A DNA stretch of 25,492 nucleotides from an uncultured Megasphaera sp. (GTDB taxonomy: Bacteria; Bacillota; Negativicutes; Veillonellales; Megasphaeraceae). Below the pieces are notes generated by a model. That model was not told where the DNA came from. It saw nothing but the letters and a program-made list of their open reading frames with translations, and did no database searches. This document shows, one piece after another, positions 1 through 6,390 of this stretch. Position numbers and translations under genes: made by a program. Location of the stretch: positions 1 to 25,492 of the forward strand of contig CABQJB010000005.1 in the NCBI GenBank assembly GCA_902464195.1. Reading direction: 5' to 3'. Numbering within the stretch: position 1 is the first letter of the stretch; each line of letters opens with the position of its first letter.

Positions 1-316
1 GTTCGATACCGGCCGCGCCGACGAGGGACGTCAAGACGATTTGGGCGTCACATTCATCGATGAGTTCCAAGAGGCCGTCACTGCCAGAAAAGACGGTACA
101 CGCCGGGCCGACAGCGCGGCGCAGTTCATCAGCAGCCTTTTCGTCGACCATACAGGCCCATTTCACCTGATGATCCCGGACCTGGCGGGCCACTTCCTGC
201 CAATGGGAATAAGCGGCGACGCCGGCCAGGTGGAAAGCCTCGGGATGAGCGTCGATGACATCGACGGCCTGGGTCCCGATAGAGCCGGTACTGCCTAAAA
301 TCAAAATATCCTTCAT
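1..316 (-). CDS. dxr: 1-deoxy-D-xylulose 5-phosphate reductoisomerase, N-terminal part
   Basis: Only the first ~105 residues are inside the window; the gene continues off the left edge. The reverse strand reads from an ATG at 316 as MKDILILGSTGSIGTQAVDV, which is the NADPH-binding Rossmann motif (GSTGSIG) typical of Dxr. Later comes a segment LTSLVGAAGIE that fits the family. Dxr converts DXP to MEP, the first committed step of the non-mevalonate isoprenoid pathway in the cytoplasm. The start is set by a strong AAAGGAGGG about 6-7 bases upstream, which overlaps the stop codon of cdsA, so the two are almost certainly co-transcribed and translationally coupled. The neighbours uppS and cdsA use isoprenoid and phospholipid precursors, the usual clustering in Firmicutes. 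Confidence 0.95.
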   Translation of the reverse strand, partial: MKDILILGSTGSIGTQAVDVIDAHPEAFHLAGVAAYSHWQEVARQVRDHQVKWACMVDEKAADELRRAVGPACTVFSGSDGLLELIDECDAQIVLTSLVGAAGIE

Positions 317-329
317 TCCCTGCCCTCCT

Positions 330-1157
330 TTAAATGACCAGCATCAAATAGACGTACATAGCCGGCGCTGCGAAGAGCAGGCTGTCAAAGCGGTCGAGGA
401 CGCCGCCGTGGCCAGGGATGATATTCCCTGAATCCTTGACACCGCAGACGCGCTTCAAGATGGATTCGACCAAATCACCCAAAGGGGCCATGATGCCGAT
501 GATGACGCCGATGGCCAGGGCGTGGAGAATGGAGAATTTAAAAATCAGCGAAAAGATAATGGCCACAGCCAGGGTACCGACGAAACCGCCGATAGCCCCT
601 TCGCGGGTCTTCCCCGGACTGATGGCCGGGCAGAGCTTGACTTTGCCCATCATCTTACCGACGGCAAAGGCGAAAGTATCACTGGCCCAGGTCGAAAAGA
701 TGAGGAGAAAGACGAAGAACCGCGCCGGTTCCAGCATGACGGCGCTAAAACTGCTGCCCATGAAGGACGCTACAGAGCCGCTGCGCAGGGCCAGCATGGC
801 CAGAAAACCGCAACCGATATAGAGCAGGCCGTACAAAGTATAGGCACTGTCTACGGGCTTGACCTTGTTGTGGAAAAAGACGGTCCGCAGCATGAGCCAG
901 AACAAGAGGCCCAAGGCCAGGACGAGCATGACCTTGGTACTGCCGAACCAATAGGCGGCCAGCATGGCGACGAGCCATACAGCACCGCACTTGTCGGCCG
1001 TCACGGCGTGGAGCTTGTGGACCAGGTTGCCGTATTCATACCAGGCGACGAGGGATAAGAGGGCCACCATGAGGAAAAACAGCCAGTTCCCTTCGTAAAT
1101 CACAAAAATCGTAAAGGCACCGCCGACGATGCCTGTCAGTATTCGTTTTGCCAACAT
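330..1157 (-). CDS. cdsA: phosphatidate cytidylyltransferase (CDP-diglyceride synthase)
   Basis: 275 residues, the normal length for CdsA. It makes CDP-diacylglycerol from CTP and phosphatidic acid in the inner membrane, feeding phospholipid synthesis. The protein is strongly hydrophobic with about 7-8 predicted membrane segments. The C-terminal signature is clear: SILKRVCGVKDSG followed by IPGHGGVLDRFDS, matching the family pattern S-x-x-K-R-x4-K-D...HGG-x-x-D-R-x-D that binds the metal-CTP. A GGGAAGG about 8 bases before the ATG at 1157 supports the start. It lies 19 bases after uppS and its stop overlaps the SD of dxr, so it is in the middle of the translation/isoprenoid operon. Confidence 0.96.
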   Translation of the reverse strand: MLAKRILTGIVGGAFTIFVIYEGNWLFFLMVALLSLVAWYEYGNLVHKLHAVTADKCGAVWLVAMLAAYWFGSTKVMLVLALGLLFWLMLRTVFFHNKVKPVDSAYTLYGLLYIGCGFLAMLALRSGSVASFMGSSFSAVMLEPARFFVFLLIFSTWASDTFAFAVGKMMGKVKLCPAISPGKTREGAIGGFVGTLAVAIIFSLIFKFSILHALAIGVIIGIMAPLGDLVESILKRVCGVKDSGNIIPGHGGVLDRFDSLLFAAPAMYVYLMLVI

Positions 1158-1176
1158 ATCATATACCTTCCCTGAT

Positions 1177-1944
1177 TTATTTTAAGCCGCCAAAGCGCCG
1201 TTCCCGGCCCTGGAAGGATAAAATAGCTTCGACCAGTGTATCTTTGCTGAAATCGGGCCAGCAGAGCTGAGTATACCAGAACTCGGCGTAAGCCATCTGC
1301 CAGAGGAGGAAATTACTGACCCGCTTGTCCGCACCGGGGCGGATGAGCAAATCGACGTCATTTTCCGGCTCCGTATAGAGATACTGGGCCAGCGTCGCTT
1401 CGGTAATGTCTTCGGGACGGATCTGGCCGTCCCGGACGGCTTCTGCCACCTTGCGGGCAGCCTGGGTGATTTCCAGACGGCCGCCGTAATTGACGGCGAC
1501 GTTGAGGATTAGGCCCGTATTGGCGGCCATCTCCGCTTCAGCCTGAGAAAAAGCTTCCTGCAAATCCGGATGAAGCCGCTTCATATCGCCGATGACATGG
1601 AGCTGCACGTTATGTTCCTTGAGTTCCAGAAGATTCTTGCTCAGGTAACTCTTCATGAGCTTCATGATGTAAGACACCTCTTCATCAGGGCGCTTCCAAT
1701 TCTCCGTAGAAAAGGCATAGACCGTCAAGATTTTGATACCCAGGTCGTCGGCAGCGACGACGATGCGCTTGAGCGTATCGGCACCGGCACGATGGCCGTA
1801 ACTGCGGGGCAGGCCCTTGCGCTTGGCCCAGCGGCCATTACCGTCCATGATGATGGCTACGTGGCGGGGAATGTTGTTCGGATCCAGCATGGCTTCGGAC
1901 ACGGAGCCTGCTGTTTCCTTCTTTTTGCCAAAAAAGTTAATCAT
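1177..1944 (-). CDS. uppS: undecaprenyl diphosphate synthase (cis-prenyltransferase)
   Basis: 255 residues from the ATG at 1944. It condenses IPP onto farnesyl diphosphate to make the C55 carrier lipid for peptidoglycan and O-antigen. The N-terminal motif HVAIIMDGNGRWAK (Asp34 is the catalytic/Mg residue) and the C-terminal block SNFLLWQMAYAEFWYT with its conserved Glu are visible. The motif just before it reads RPGADKR where most family members have RTGGE-R, a mild substitution. I preferred the ATG at 1944 over an in-frame ATG at 1959 because GGAG sits 9 bases before the former and no SD precedes the latter. The start overlaps the end of the small upstream gene by 8 bases, which implies translational coupling. 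Confidence 0.95.
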   Translation of the reverse strand: MINFFGKKKETAGSVSEAMLDPNNIPRHVAIIMDGNGRWAKRKGLPRSYGHRAGADTLKRIVVAADDLGIKILTVYAFSTENWKRPDEEVSYIMKLMKSYLSKNLLELKEHNVQLHVIGDMKRLHPDLQEAFSQAEAEMAANTGLILNVAVNYGGRLEITQAARKVAEAVRDGQIRPEDITEATLAQYLYTEPENDVDLLIRPGADKRVSNFLLWQMAYAEFWYTQLCWPDFSKDTLVEAILSFQGRERRFGGLK

Positions 1945-2191
1945 GCTGTACGTCTCCATTTCGCAGGGCTGCCGCTACGGATCCGCTCATCTCCAGGCTA
2001 TCGTTGACCAAGAGGCAGACTGTGCCGTCGTCCCTTTTCTGGGCGCGGATGACATAAGTCTGCTCGGGGTCGCAGTGGAAGAAATGGCTCCGCGACAGCG
2101 TCCGCTCTATGACAAAAGGAATATTTTTTTCCTGTAATACAGATTTGGCATACCGTAACGGCATGCCAATAAAAATCCGTATATCCATCAT
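1937..2191 (-). CDS. small protein of unknown function between frr and uppS
   Basis: 84 residues; I do not recognise the family. Its start overlaps the frr stop as ATGA (4 bases) and its end overlaps the uppS start by 8 bases, so it is a genuine, tightly packed operon member and not an accidental frame. The product is small, soluble and mixed alpha/beta in character, with no signal peptide, membrane helix or metal-binding cysteine cluster. Segments such as IFIGMPLRYAKSVLQEKNIP followed by a short beta-rich stretch (TYVIRAQKRDDGTVCLLVND) suggest a compact helix-plus-sheet fold. Context says only that it is made together with ribosome recycling factor and the lipid-carrier enzyme; I assign no function. 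Confidence 0.8.
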   Translation of the reverse strand: MMDIRIFIGMPLRYAKSVLQEKNIPFVIERTLSRSHFFHCDPEQTYVIRAQKRDDGTVCLLVNDSLEMSGSVAAALRNGDVQHD

Positions 2192-2748
2192 ACGGCCATG
2201 ACTTCTTTTTCTTTTTTTGCTTTGATTTCGTCGATGACCTTGATTTTTTTATCCGTCAGCTTCTGGATATTTTCCTGACCTTCTTTGCTGTCATCTTCCG
2301 TGACTTCCTTCTTCTTTTCCATCTTCTTGATGGTTTCGTTGGCGTCACGGCGGATATTGCGGATGACGACTTTCGAGTCTTCGGCAATCTTGCTGACTTT
2401 CTTGCTCAGTTCTTTACGGCGTTCTTCCGTCAGCTGGGGGATTTCCAGGCGGATGATCTTGCCGTCGTTATTCGGGTTCAGGCCCAAGTCGGACTTGAGG
2501 ATGGCCTTTTCGATTTCACCGAGCATCTTCGGTTCCCACGGGGCGATGGTGATCATGCGCGGTTCCGGAGCGGCTACATTGGCGACCTGTTTGACCGGCG
2601 TCGGCGTACCATAGTAATCAACGGTAATCCGGTCCAGCAGCGACGTGCTGGCGCGGCCCGTGCGGATCGACGACAATTCCCGCTTCAGGGCTTCGATGGT
2701 CTTGTCCATCTTTTCTTCGTGCTGGGCAATGATTTCTTTCACTTCCAT
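2188..2748 (-). CDS. frr: ribosome recycling factor
   Basis: 186 residues from the ATG at 2748, the standard length. With EF-G it splits post-termination ribosomes. Family hallmarks are present: ELSSIRTGRAS near the N terminus, DYYGTPTPVKQVANV, and the long C-terminal helix region IPQLTEERRKEL followed by KKMEKKKEVTEDDSK. An in-frame GTG three codons upstream (2757) is possible, but the ATG is the usual family start (MEVKEI). An extended -10-like TGATATACT lies at about 2778-2785 upstream, so frr may also have its own promoter. Its stop overlaps the start of the following small gene. Confidence 0.96.
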   Translation of the reverse strand: MEVKEIIAQHEEKMDKTIEALKRELSSIRTGRASTSLLDRITVDYYGTPTPVKQVANVAAPEPRMITIAPWEPKMLGEIEKAILKSDLGLNPNNDGKIIRLEIPQLTEERRKELSKKVSKIAEDSKVVIRNIRRDANETIKKMEKKKEVTEDDSKEGQENIQKLTDKKIKVIDEIKAKKEKEVMAV

Positions 2749-2794
2749 GTCAATCACTTCTTTATTTTATTTTTATAAGTATATCATACAGCTT

Positions 2795-3520
2795 TTAGTC
2801 TTCTTTGTCGACTACAGTGCCTAAATCTTCTCCGCTGGCTGCTTTGACGATGTTCCCCGGCTGGTCGATGTTGAAGACGACGATGGGGATGTTGTTGTTG
2901 CGGCAGAGCGTCGTTGCCGTAGCATCCATGACCTTCAGGTCTTTGTTGATGACGTCGAGATAGGTCAGATGCTTGAACATCTTCGCATCCGGATTGAGTT
3001 TGGGATCGCTGTCATAGACGCCGTCGACACCGTTCTTGGCCATGAGGATGGCATCGGCTTCGATTTCAGCAGCCCGCAGTGCGGCTGTCGTATCCGTCGA
3101 GAAGTAAGGGTTGCCCGTACCGGCGCCGAAAATGACGACGCGGCCTTTTTCCATGTGGCGGATAGCCCGGCGGCGGATGTACGGTTCAGCGACCTGCTGC
3201 ATATTGATGGCCGTCTGGACACGGGTAGCGACGCCGTTCTTTTCCATAGCGTCCTGGAGGGCCAGGGAATTCATGACCGTAGCCAGCATGCCCATGTAAT
3301 CTGCCGAGACGCGGTCCATGCCTTTGGCCGAGCCGGACAGGCCGCGCCAGATGTTGCCGCCGCCGACGACGATGGCGACCTGGACGCCGAGCTTATTGAC
3401 TTCGACGACCTGCTTGGCAATGGTTTCGACCGTTTCCGGATCGATGCCGTAACCCTGTTTGCCAGCCAGTGCTTCGCCGCTCAATTTCAATACGATGCGA
3501 TGATACTTTTTCGATTCCAT
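2795..3520 (-). CDS. pyrH: UMP kinase
   Basis: 241 residues from the ATG at 3520. It phosphorylates UMP to UDP (amino-acid-kinase fold, hexameric in bacteria). Visible motifs: VLKLSGEAL at the N terminus, VVGGGNIWRG (phosphate/UMP loop), and GTGNPYFSTDTTAALRA, which is diagnostic for PyrH. The longer in-frame reading (to 3550) was rejected because GAGGAGG is placed about 9 bases before the ATG at 3520 and would itself be inside the longer frame. It follows tsf in the usual Firmicutes order, but a strong hairpin separates the two, so its expression may depend on read-through or a local promoter. Confidence 0.96.
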   Translation of the reverse strand: MESKKYHRIVLKLSGEALAGKQGYGIDPETVETIAKQVVEVNKLGVQVAIVVGGGNIWRGLSGSAKGMDRVSADYMGMLATVMNSLALQDAMEKNGVATRVQTAINMQQVAEPYIRRRAIRHMEKGRVVIFGAGTGNPYFSTDTTAALRAAEIEADAILMAKNGVDGVYDSDPKLNPDAKMFKHLTYLDVINKDLKVMDATATTLCRNNNIPIVVFNIDQPGNIVKAASGEDLGTVVDKED

Positions 3521-3563
3521 AAAAGAAGTGCCTCCTCTATCGGTATACAAGTCTAATTAGAAA

Positions 3564-3594
3564 ATAAGAGAACACGGGTTGGGTGTTCTCTTAT
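3564..3594 (-). terminator. terminator/attenuator between tsf and pyrH
   Basis: A perfect 12-bp inverted repeat (ATAAGAGAACAC / GTGTTCTCTTAT) with a 7-base loop starts 7 bases past the tsf stop. On the minus strand it is followed by TTTCTAATT, and the last stem base pairs plus this tract give a U-rich 3' end. It should end or attenuate transcripts coming from rpsB-tsf before pyrH. Confidence 0.75.
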
Positions 3595-3600
3595 GCAATC

Positions 3601-4248
3601 TTATTTAGCTTGTGCCATTACTTCGGAAACAAAATCATCGTTCCGTTTTTCCAGGCCTTCACCCAATTCATAACGCGTATAACGGCGGATGTCGATTTTT
3701 TCACCGATCTTAGCGATGGCTTCCGTAACGACCTGCTGGACCGTCTTGTCAGAATCTTTGATGAATTCCTGATCGAGGAGGCAGTTTTCTTTGTAGAATT
3801 TTTCGATACGGCCGGTAATCATCTTTTCGACGATCTTTTCCGGTTTGCCTTCGTTCAGGGCCTGCTGGCGAAGAACTTCTTTTTCGTGTTCCAATACGTC
3901 AGCCGGAACTTCTTCGCGTTTGAGGTATGCCGGTTTTGCAGCAGCGATCTGCATTGCAATGTCTTTGCAGAGTGCTTTGAAGTTATCTGTCTGAGCGACG
4001 AAGTCCGTTTCGCAGTTGACTTCGACGAGAACGCCGATACGGCCGTTGCCATGGATGTAAGAATAAACCAAACCTTCAGCAGCGATGCGGTCTGCTTTCT
4101 TAGCTGCTGCAGCCAAGCCGTGTTCGCGAAGCAAGTCGACGGCTTTTTCCATGTCGCCGTTGCTTTCGGTCAATGCTTTTTTGCAGTCCATCATGCCTGC
4201 ACCGGTTTTTGTTCTTAATTCTTTTACCATTGCTGCTGTAATAGCCAT
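3601..4248 (-). CDS. tsf: translation elongation factor Ts, short form
   Basis: 215 residues. It is the GDP/GTP exchange factor for EF-Tu. The N-terminal UBA-like segment and both family signatures are present: LRTKTGAGMMDCKKAL at residues ~11-26 and EVNCETDFVA at ~77-86. The length is well below the ~280-300 residues of the E. coli and B. subtilis proteins; it has a single reduced core subdomain, as in the Thermus-like short EF-Ts, and the C terminus looks intact (KIGEKIDIRRYTRYELGEG), so I read it as a natural short form and not a truncation. The start at 4248 has AGGAGGA at good spacing. It is transcribed with rpsB, with a hairpin between them and a terminator after it. Confidence 0.96.
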   Translation of the reverse strand: MAITAAMVKELRTKTGAGMMDCKKALTESNGDMEKAVDLLREHGLAAAAKKADRIAAEGLVYSYIHGNGRIGVLVEVNCETDFVAQTDNFKALCKDIAMQIAAAKPAYLKREEVPADVLEHEKEVLRQQALNEGKPEKIVEKMITGRIEKFYKENCLLDQEFIKDSDKTVQQVVTEAIAKIGEKIDIRRYTRYELGEGLEKRNDDFVSEVMAQAK

Positions 4249-4291
4249 GAGTATTCCTCCTAAAAGTAATGTGAATTATACAGTTTGAAGA

Positions 4292-4319
4292 AAGGTAAGA
4301 AGCAAAGGCTCCTTACCTT
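4292..4319 (-). terminator. hairpin between rpsB and tsf, possible attenuator
   Basis: Inverted repeat AAGGTAAGAAGC / GCTCCTTACCTT with one mismatch (11 of 12 pairs) and a 4-base loop, lying in the rpsB-tsf gap. On the minus strand it is followed by only TTTCTTC, so termination would be partial. Hairpins here are commonly used to set the S2:EF-Ts ratio; that role is inferred. Confidence 0.55.
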
Positions 4320-4357
4320 CCTATGATAACCATTCAGTTCTCAAAGAACGAGCAATC

Positions 4358-5101
4358 TTATTCTGCTGCTTTTTCTTCAGCTGCTTCAGCACCTTCAGCG
4401 GCGCCTTCTTCAGTCTGTTCGCCCTGGTTGCCTTCGAGGACAGCGTCAGCGATTTTGCCGGTCAAGAGTTTGACGGCGCGGATAGCGTCATCGTTAGCCG
4501 GGATCGGATAGTCGATGACATCGGGGTCGCAGTTGGTGTCAACCGTAGCGATGATGGGGATGTGAAGTTTGCGGGCTTCAGAAACAGCGATTTCTTCTTT
4601 TTTCGGGTCGATGATGAAGAGAGCGTCCGGGAGTTTCTTCATGTCTTTGATGCCGCCGAGGTATTTCTGAAGTTTTTCCATTTCATGTTTGAGGAGCGTA
4701 ACTTCTTTCTTCGGCAAAAGTTCAAACGTGCCATCTTCGGCCTGTTTTTCCAACGTCTTCAAGCGTTTTACGCGCTTTTCGATGGTCTGGAAGTTGGTGA
4801 GCATACCGCCGAGCCAACGTTCGTTGACGAAGTACTGGTTGCAGCGTTCTGCTTCGTTTTTAATGGATTCCTGGGCCTGTTTTTTCGTGCCTACGAAGAG
4901 GACTTTGCCGCCTTCAGCAGCCAGGTCGCGGACAAAATTGTAAGCTTCGTCCATTTTCTTAACGGTTTTCTGCAAGTCGATGATGTAGATACCGTTACGT
5001 TCGGTGAAGATGAAACGAGCCATCTTCGGGTTCCAACGGCGGGTCTGATGACCGAAATGAACGCCGGCTTCCAATAATTGTTTCATAGATACTACTGCCA
5101 T
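4358..5101 (-). CDS. rpsB: 30S ribosomal protein S2
   Basis: 247 residues from the ATG at 5101 (MAVVSMKQLLEAGVHFGHQ). S2 joins the 30S head/body and is needed to recruit S1 in many bacteria. Visible signatures: LLEAGVHFGHQTRRWNPKM, FTERNGIYIIDLQKT, and FIIDPKKEEIAVSEARKL with IPIIATVDTNCDP. The C terminus is an acidic Ala/Glu-rich tail. AGGAGGA lies 9-10 bases before the start; a 30-residue in-frame extension to 5191 is leader RNA, as it runs through structured, non-conserved sequence. It opens the translation operon and has its own promoter and a ~120-nt leader. Confidence 0.97.
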   Translation of the reverse strand: MAVVSMKQLLEAGVHFGHQTRRWNPKMARFIFTERNGIYIIDLQKTVKKMDEAYNFVRDLAAEGGKVLFVGTKKQAQESIKNEAERCNQYFVNERWLGGMLTNFQTIEKRVKRLKTLEKQAEDGTFELLPKKEVTLLKHEMEKLQKYLGGIKDMKKLPDALFIIDPKKEEIAVSEARKLHIPIIATVDTNCDPDVIDYPIPANDDAIRAVKLLTGKIADAVLEGNQGEQTEEGAAEGAEAAEEKAAE

Positions 5102-5222
5102 AATTGTGATTCCTCCTGTTTTTTCCTCCGCCCGGTCATCGCTCATCTTCACCCTCCCCACTGGGGACGGGCACAGTGCTGAGCTCGCCAAGCGTGTGTA
5201 TTTTAAGACTTGGTATTCAAAC
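5102..5222 (-). promoter_or_regulatory. structured 5' leader of rpsB
   Basis: The leader between the predicted transcription start (~5223) and rpsB is about 120 nt and can fold: GCCCG near 5168-5172 pairs with CGGGC at 5130-5134, enclosing a CCCC-AGT-GGGG hairpin. S2 autoregulation through the rpsB leader is established in gammaproteobacteria; whether this leader does the same is inference. Confidence 0.4.
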
Positions 5223-5229
5223 CTTTGAT

Positions 5230-5258
5230 ATTATAGCATATATGACAAGCAAGGGCAA
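5230..5258 (-). promoter_or_regulatory. rpsB: sigma-70 type promoter of rpsB-tsf
   Basis: On the minus strand -35 TTGCCC (5253-5258) and -10 TATAAT (5230-5235) are separated by 17 bases, with an extended TGC before the -10. The -35 lies inside the right arm of the upstream terminator hairpin (5246-5287), so terminator and promoter overlap. Confidence 0.75.
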
Positions 5259-5287
5259 GCATTTTTTCCAATGCCTGCCCTTGCTTG
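5246..5287 (-). terminator. strong terminator after the 3D-domain gene
   Basis: An inverted repeat with a perfect 12-bp outer stem (CAAGCAAGGGCA / TGCCCTTGCTTG) plus a 5-bp inner stem after one mismatch, and a 6-base loop. It lies between the 3D-domain gene stop (5326) and the rpsB promoter. There is no long T tract on the minus side, so efficiency rests on the very stable stem. Confidence 0.65.
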
Positions 5288-5325
5288 AGTTGTAAGTTTA
5301 CAGTTTGTAGCGGATGATTAAAAAT

Positions 5326-6333
5326 TTAATTGAGGACATAGACCGGTACGGTGCGGCGGCCGAAGTTCATGCAGGCGTCGTAGTCTTCCATGCAGAGGTC
5401 GATGCGGTTGCCGAGGATGGCTCCGCCTGTATCTTCAGCCCGGGCTACGCCATAGCCGGGAATGAAGACCGTCGAGCCCAGGGGGATGACGTTGGGGTCA
5501 ACAGCGACGACGCCATAACGGGCCCGCGTCCCCATACGGGTGATGCACTGGCCGTCGCCGTCCGTCGGCAGATAGGCCGTTGCTTCCATGGTAATAATTT
5601 TCTGATAATGGGATACATCGCCCGTGCTGGTGTTGATTTCAACGGTTTCCTTGGTGCCGACTTTACGGATCAGAGGCTGCATTTCCGAAATGAGTTCCGT
5701 CGACAGCGTTTCCTTGTCGGCGACCTGTCCATCGACGCTGACGATGTTCAGTTTGACCCGTTTGCGGCCGTTCTGCCCTTCCTGGACAACTTTTTCTTCG
5801 CCCTGGCCCAAGGTTTCATCAGGGATGCTTTCGATGGCATACGGGACGACTTCATCTTCCGTGATGGTCTTGCGCGATACGTGGCCGATGACGATGTGCT
5901 GACCCGCCTGGAGCGGCTTCTGGACGTCGCCATAGGGGCGGTACTTTTCCTTATTATAGCCGTACTGTTCGGCTACTTCCTGGGAATTGTGCTTGGCCGT
6001 GTAGACCTCCTGGGTCTGTCCACGGTACTCCAGGGTGACCGGGATGGCCCGGCGCACTTTGACGTAGCTGCCGTCGTCGAGTTTCTGCGTCGACACGTCG
6101 ATTTCATCGTAATCACCGATGTCGATATTGTTTTCCCGCATCAATGCCTTTTCATTGACAGCGTGGGTATATACCTGCCGGGTTTCGCCATCGGCGACGA
6201 GGGTCACGGATTTCCCTCTATCGATGAACCCCGTCAGGGACACGATGACCAATAAGGCGATCATCGTCGCGTACATGCGTGTAATCGGTCGTTTATTCTT
6301 GAATCCAGTCATGCTGAATCGTTTCCAGTCCAT
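5326..6333 (-). CDS. membrane-anchored DUF348-G5-3D domain protein, putative cell-wall lytic transglycosylase
   Basis: 335 residues. A basic N terminus and one hydrophobic segment (~19-37, MYATMIALLVIVSLTGF) make it a signal anchor. Then come a DUF348-like repeat (~42-95, with ETRQVYTHAVNEKALMREN), a second partial repeat (~97-125), a G5 domain (~150-235, with EDEVVPYAIESIPDETLGQG and GQNGRKRVKLNI) and a C-terminal 3D domain (~245-335). The three aspartates that name the 3D domain are seen in VAVDPNVIPLGS, RAEDTGG and NRIDLCM. Family members (YabE, YuiC, Rpf/MltA-like folds) cleave or bind peptidoglycan; activity here is inferred. AGGAGG sits 6 bases before the start, and it has its own strong promoter. 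Confidence 0.9.
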   Translation of the reverse strand: MDWKRFSMTGFKNKRPITRMYATMIALLVIVSLTGFIDRGKSVTLVADGETRQVYTHAVNEKALMRENNIDIGDYDEIDVSTQKLDDGSYVKVRRAIPVTLEYRGQTQEVYTAKHNSQEVAEQYGYNKEKYRPYGDVQKPLQAGQHIVIGHVSRKTITEDEVVPYAIESIPDETLGQGEEKVVQEGQNGRKRVKLNIVSVDGQVADKETLSTELISEMQPLIRKVGTKETVEINTSTGDVSHYQKIITMEATAYLPTDGDGQCITRMGTRARYGVVAVDPNVIPLGSTVFIPGYGVARAEDTGGAILGNRIDLCMEDYDACMNFGRRTVPVYVLN

Positions 6334-6360
6334 GCCATGCCTCCTAATGCTTTTCTTTTC

Positions 6361-6389
6361 ATTTTAGCAAAGACCGGCAGGCTTGTCAA
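6361..6389 (-). promoter_or_regulatory. near-consensus promoter of the 3D-domain gene
   Basis: Minus strand: -35 TTGACA (6384-6389), 17-base spacer, -10 TAAAAT (6361-6366) preceded by TGC (extended -10). The -35 lies right after the ppk stop codon. This is the best consensus promoter in the window, pointing to substantial, independent expression. Confidence 0.85.
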
Positions 6390-6390
6390 T

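Noticed and set aside
5102..5191. In-frame 30-residue N-terminal extension of S2
   Set aside because: No SD at the distal ATG, not homologous to S2, and it covers the structured leader; the ATG at 5101 has AGGAGGA.
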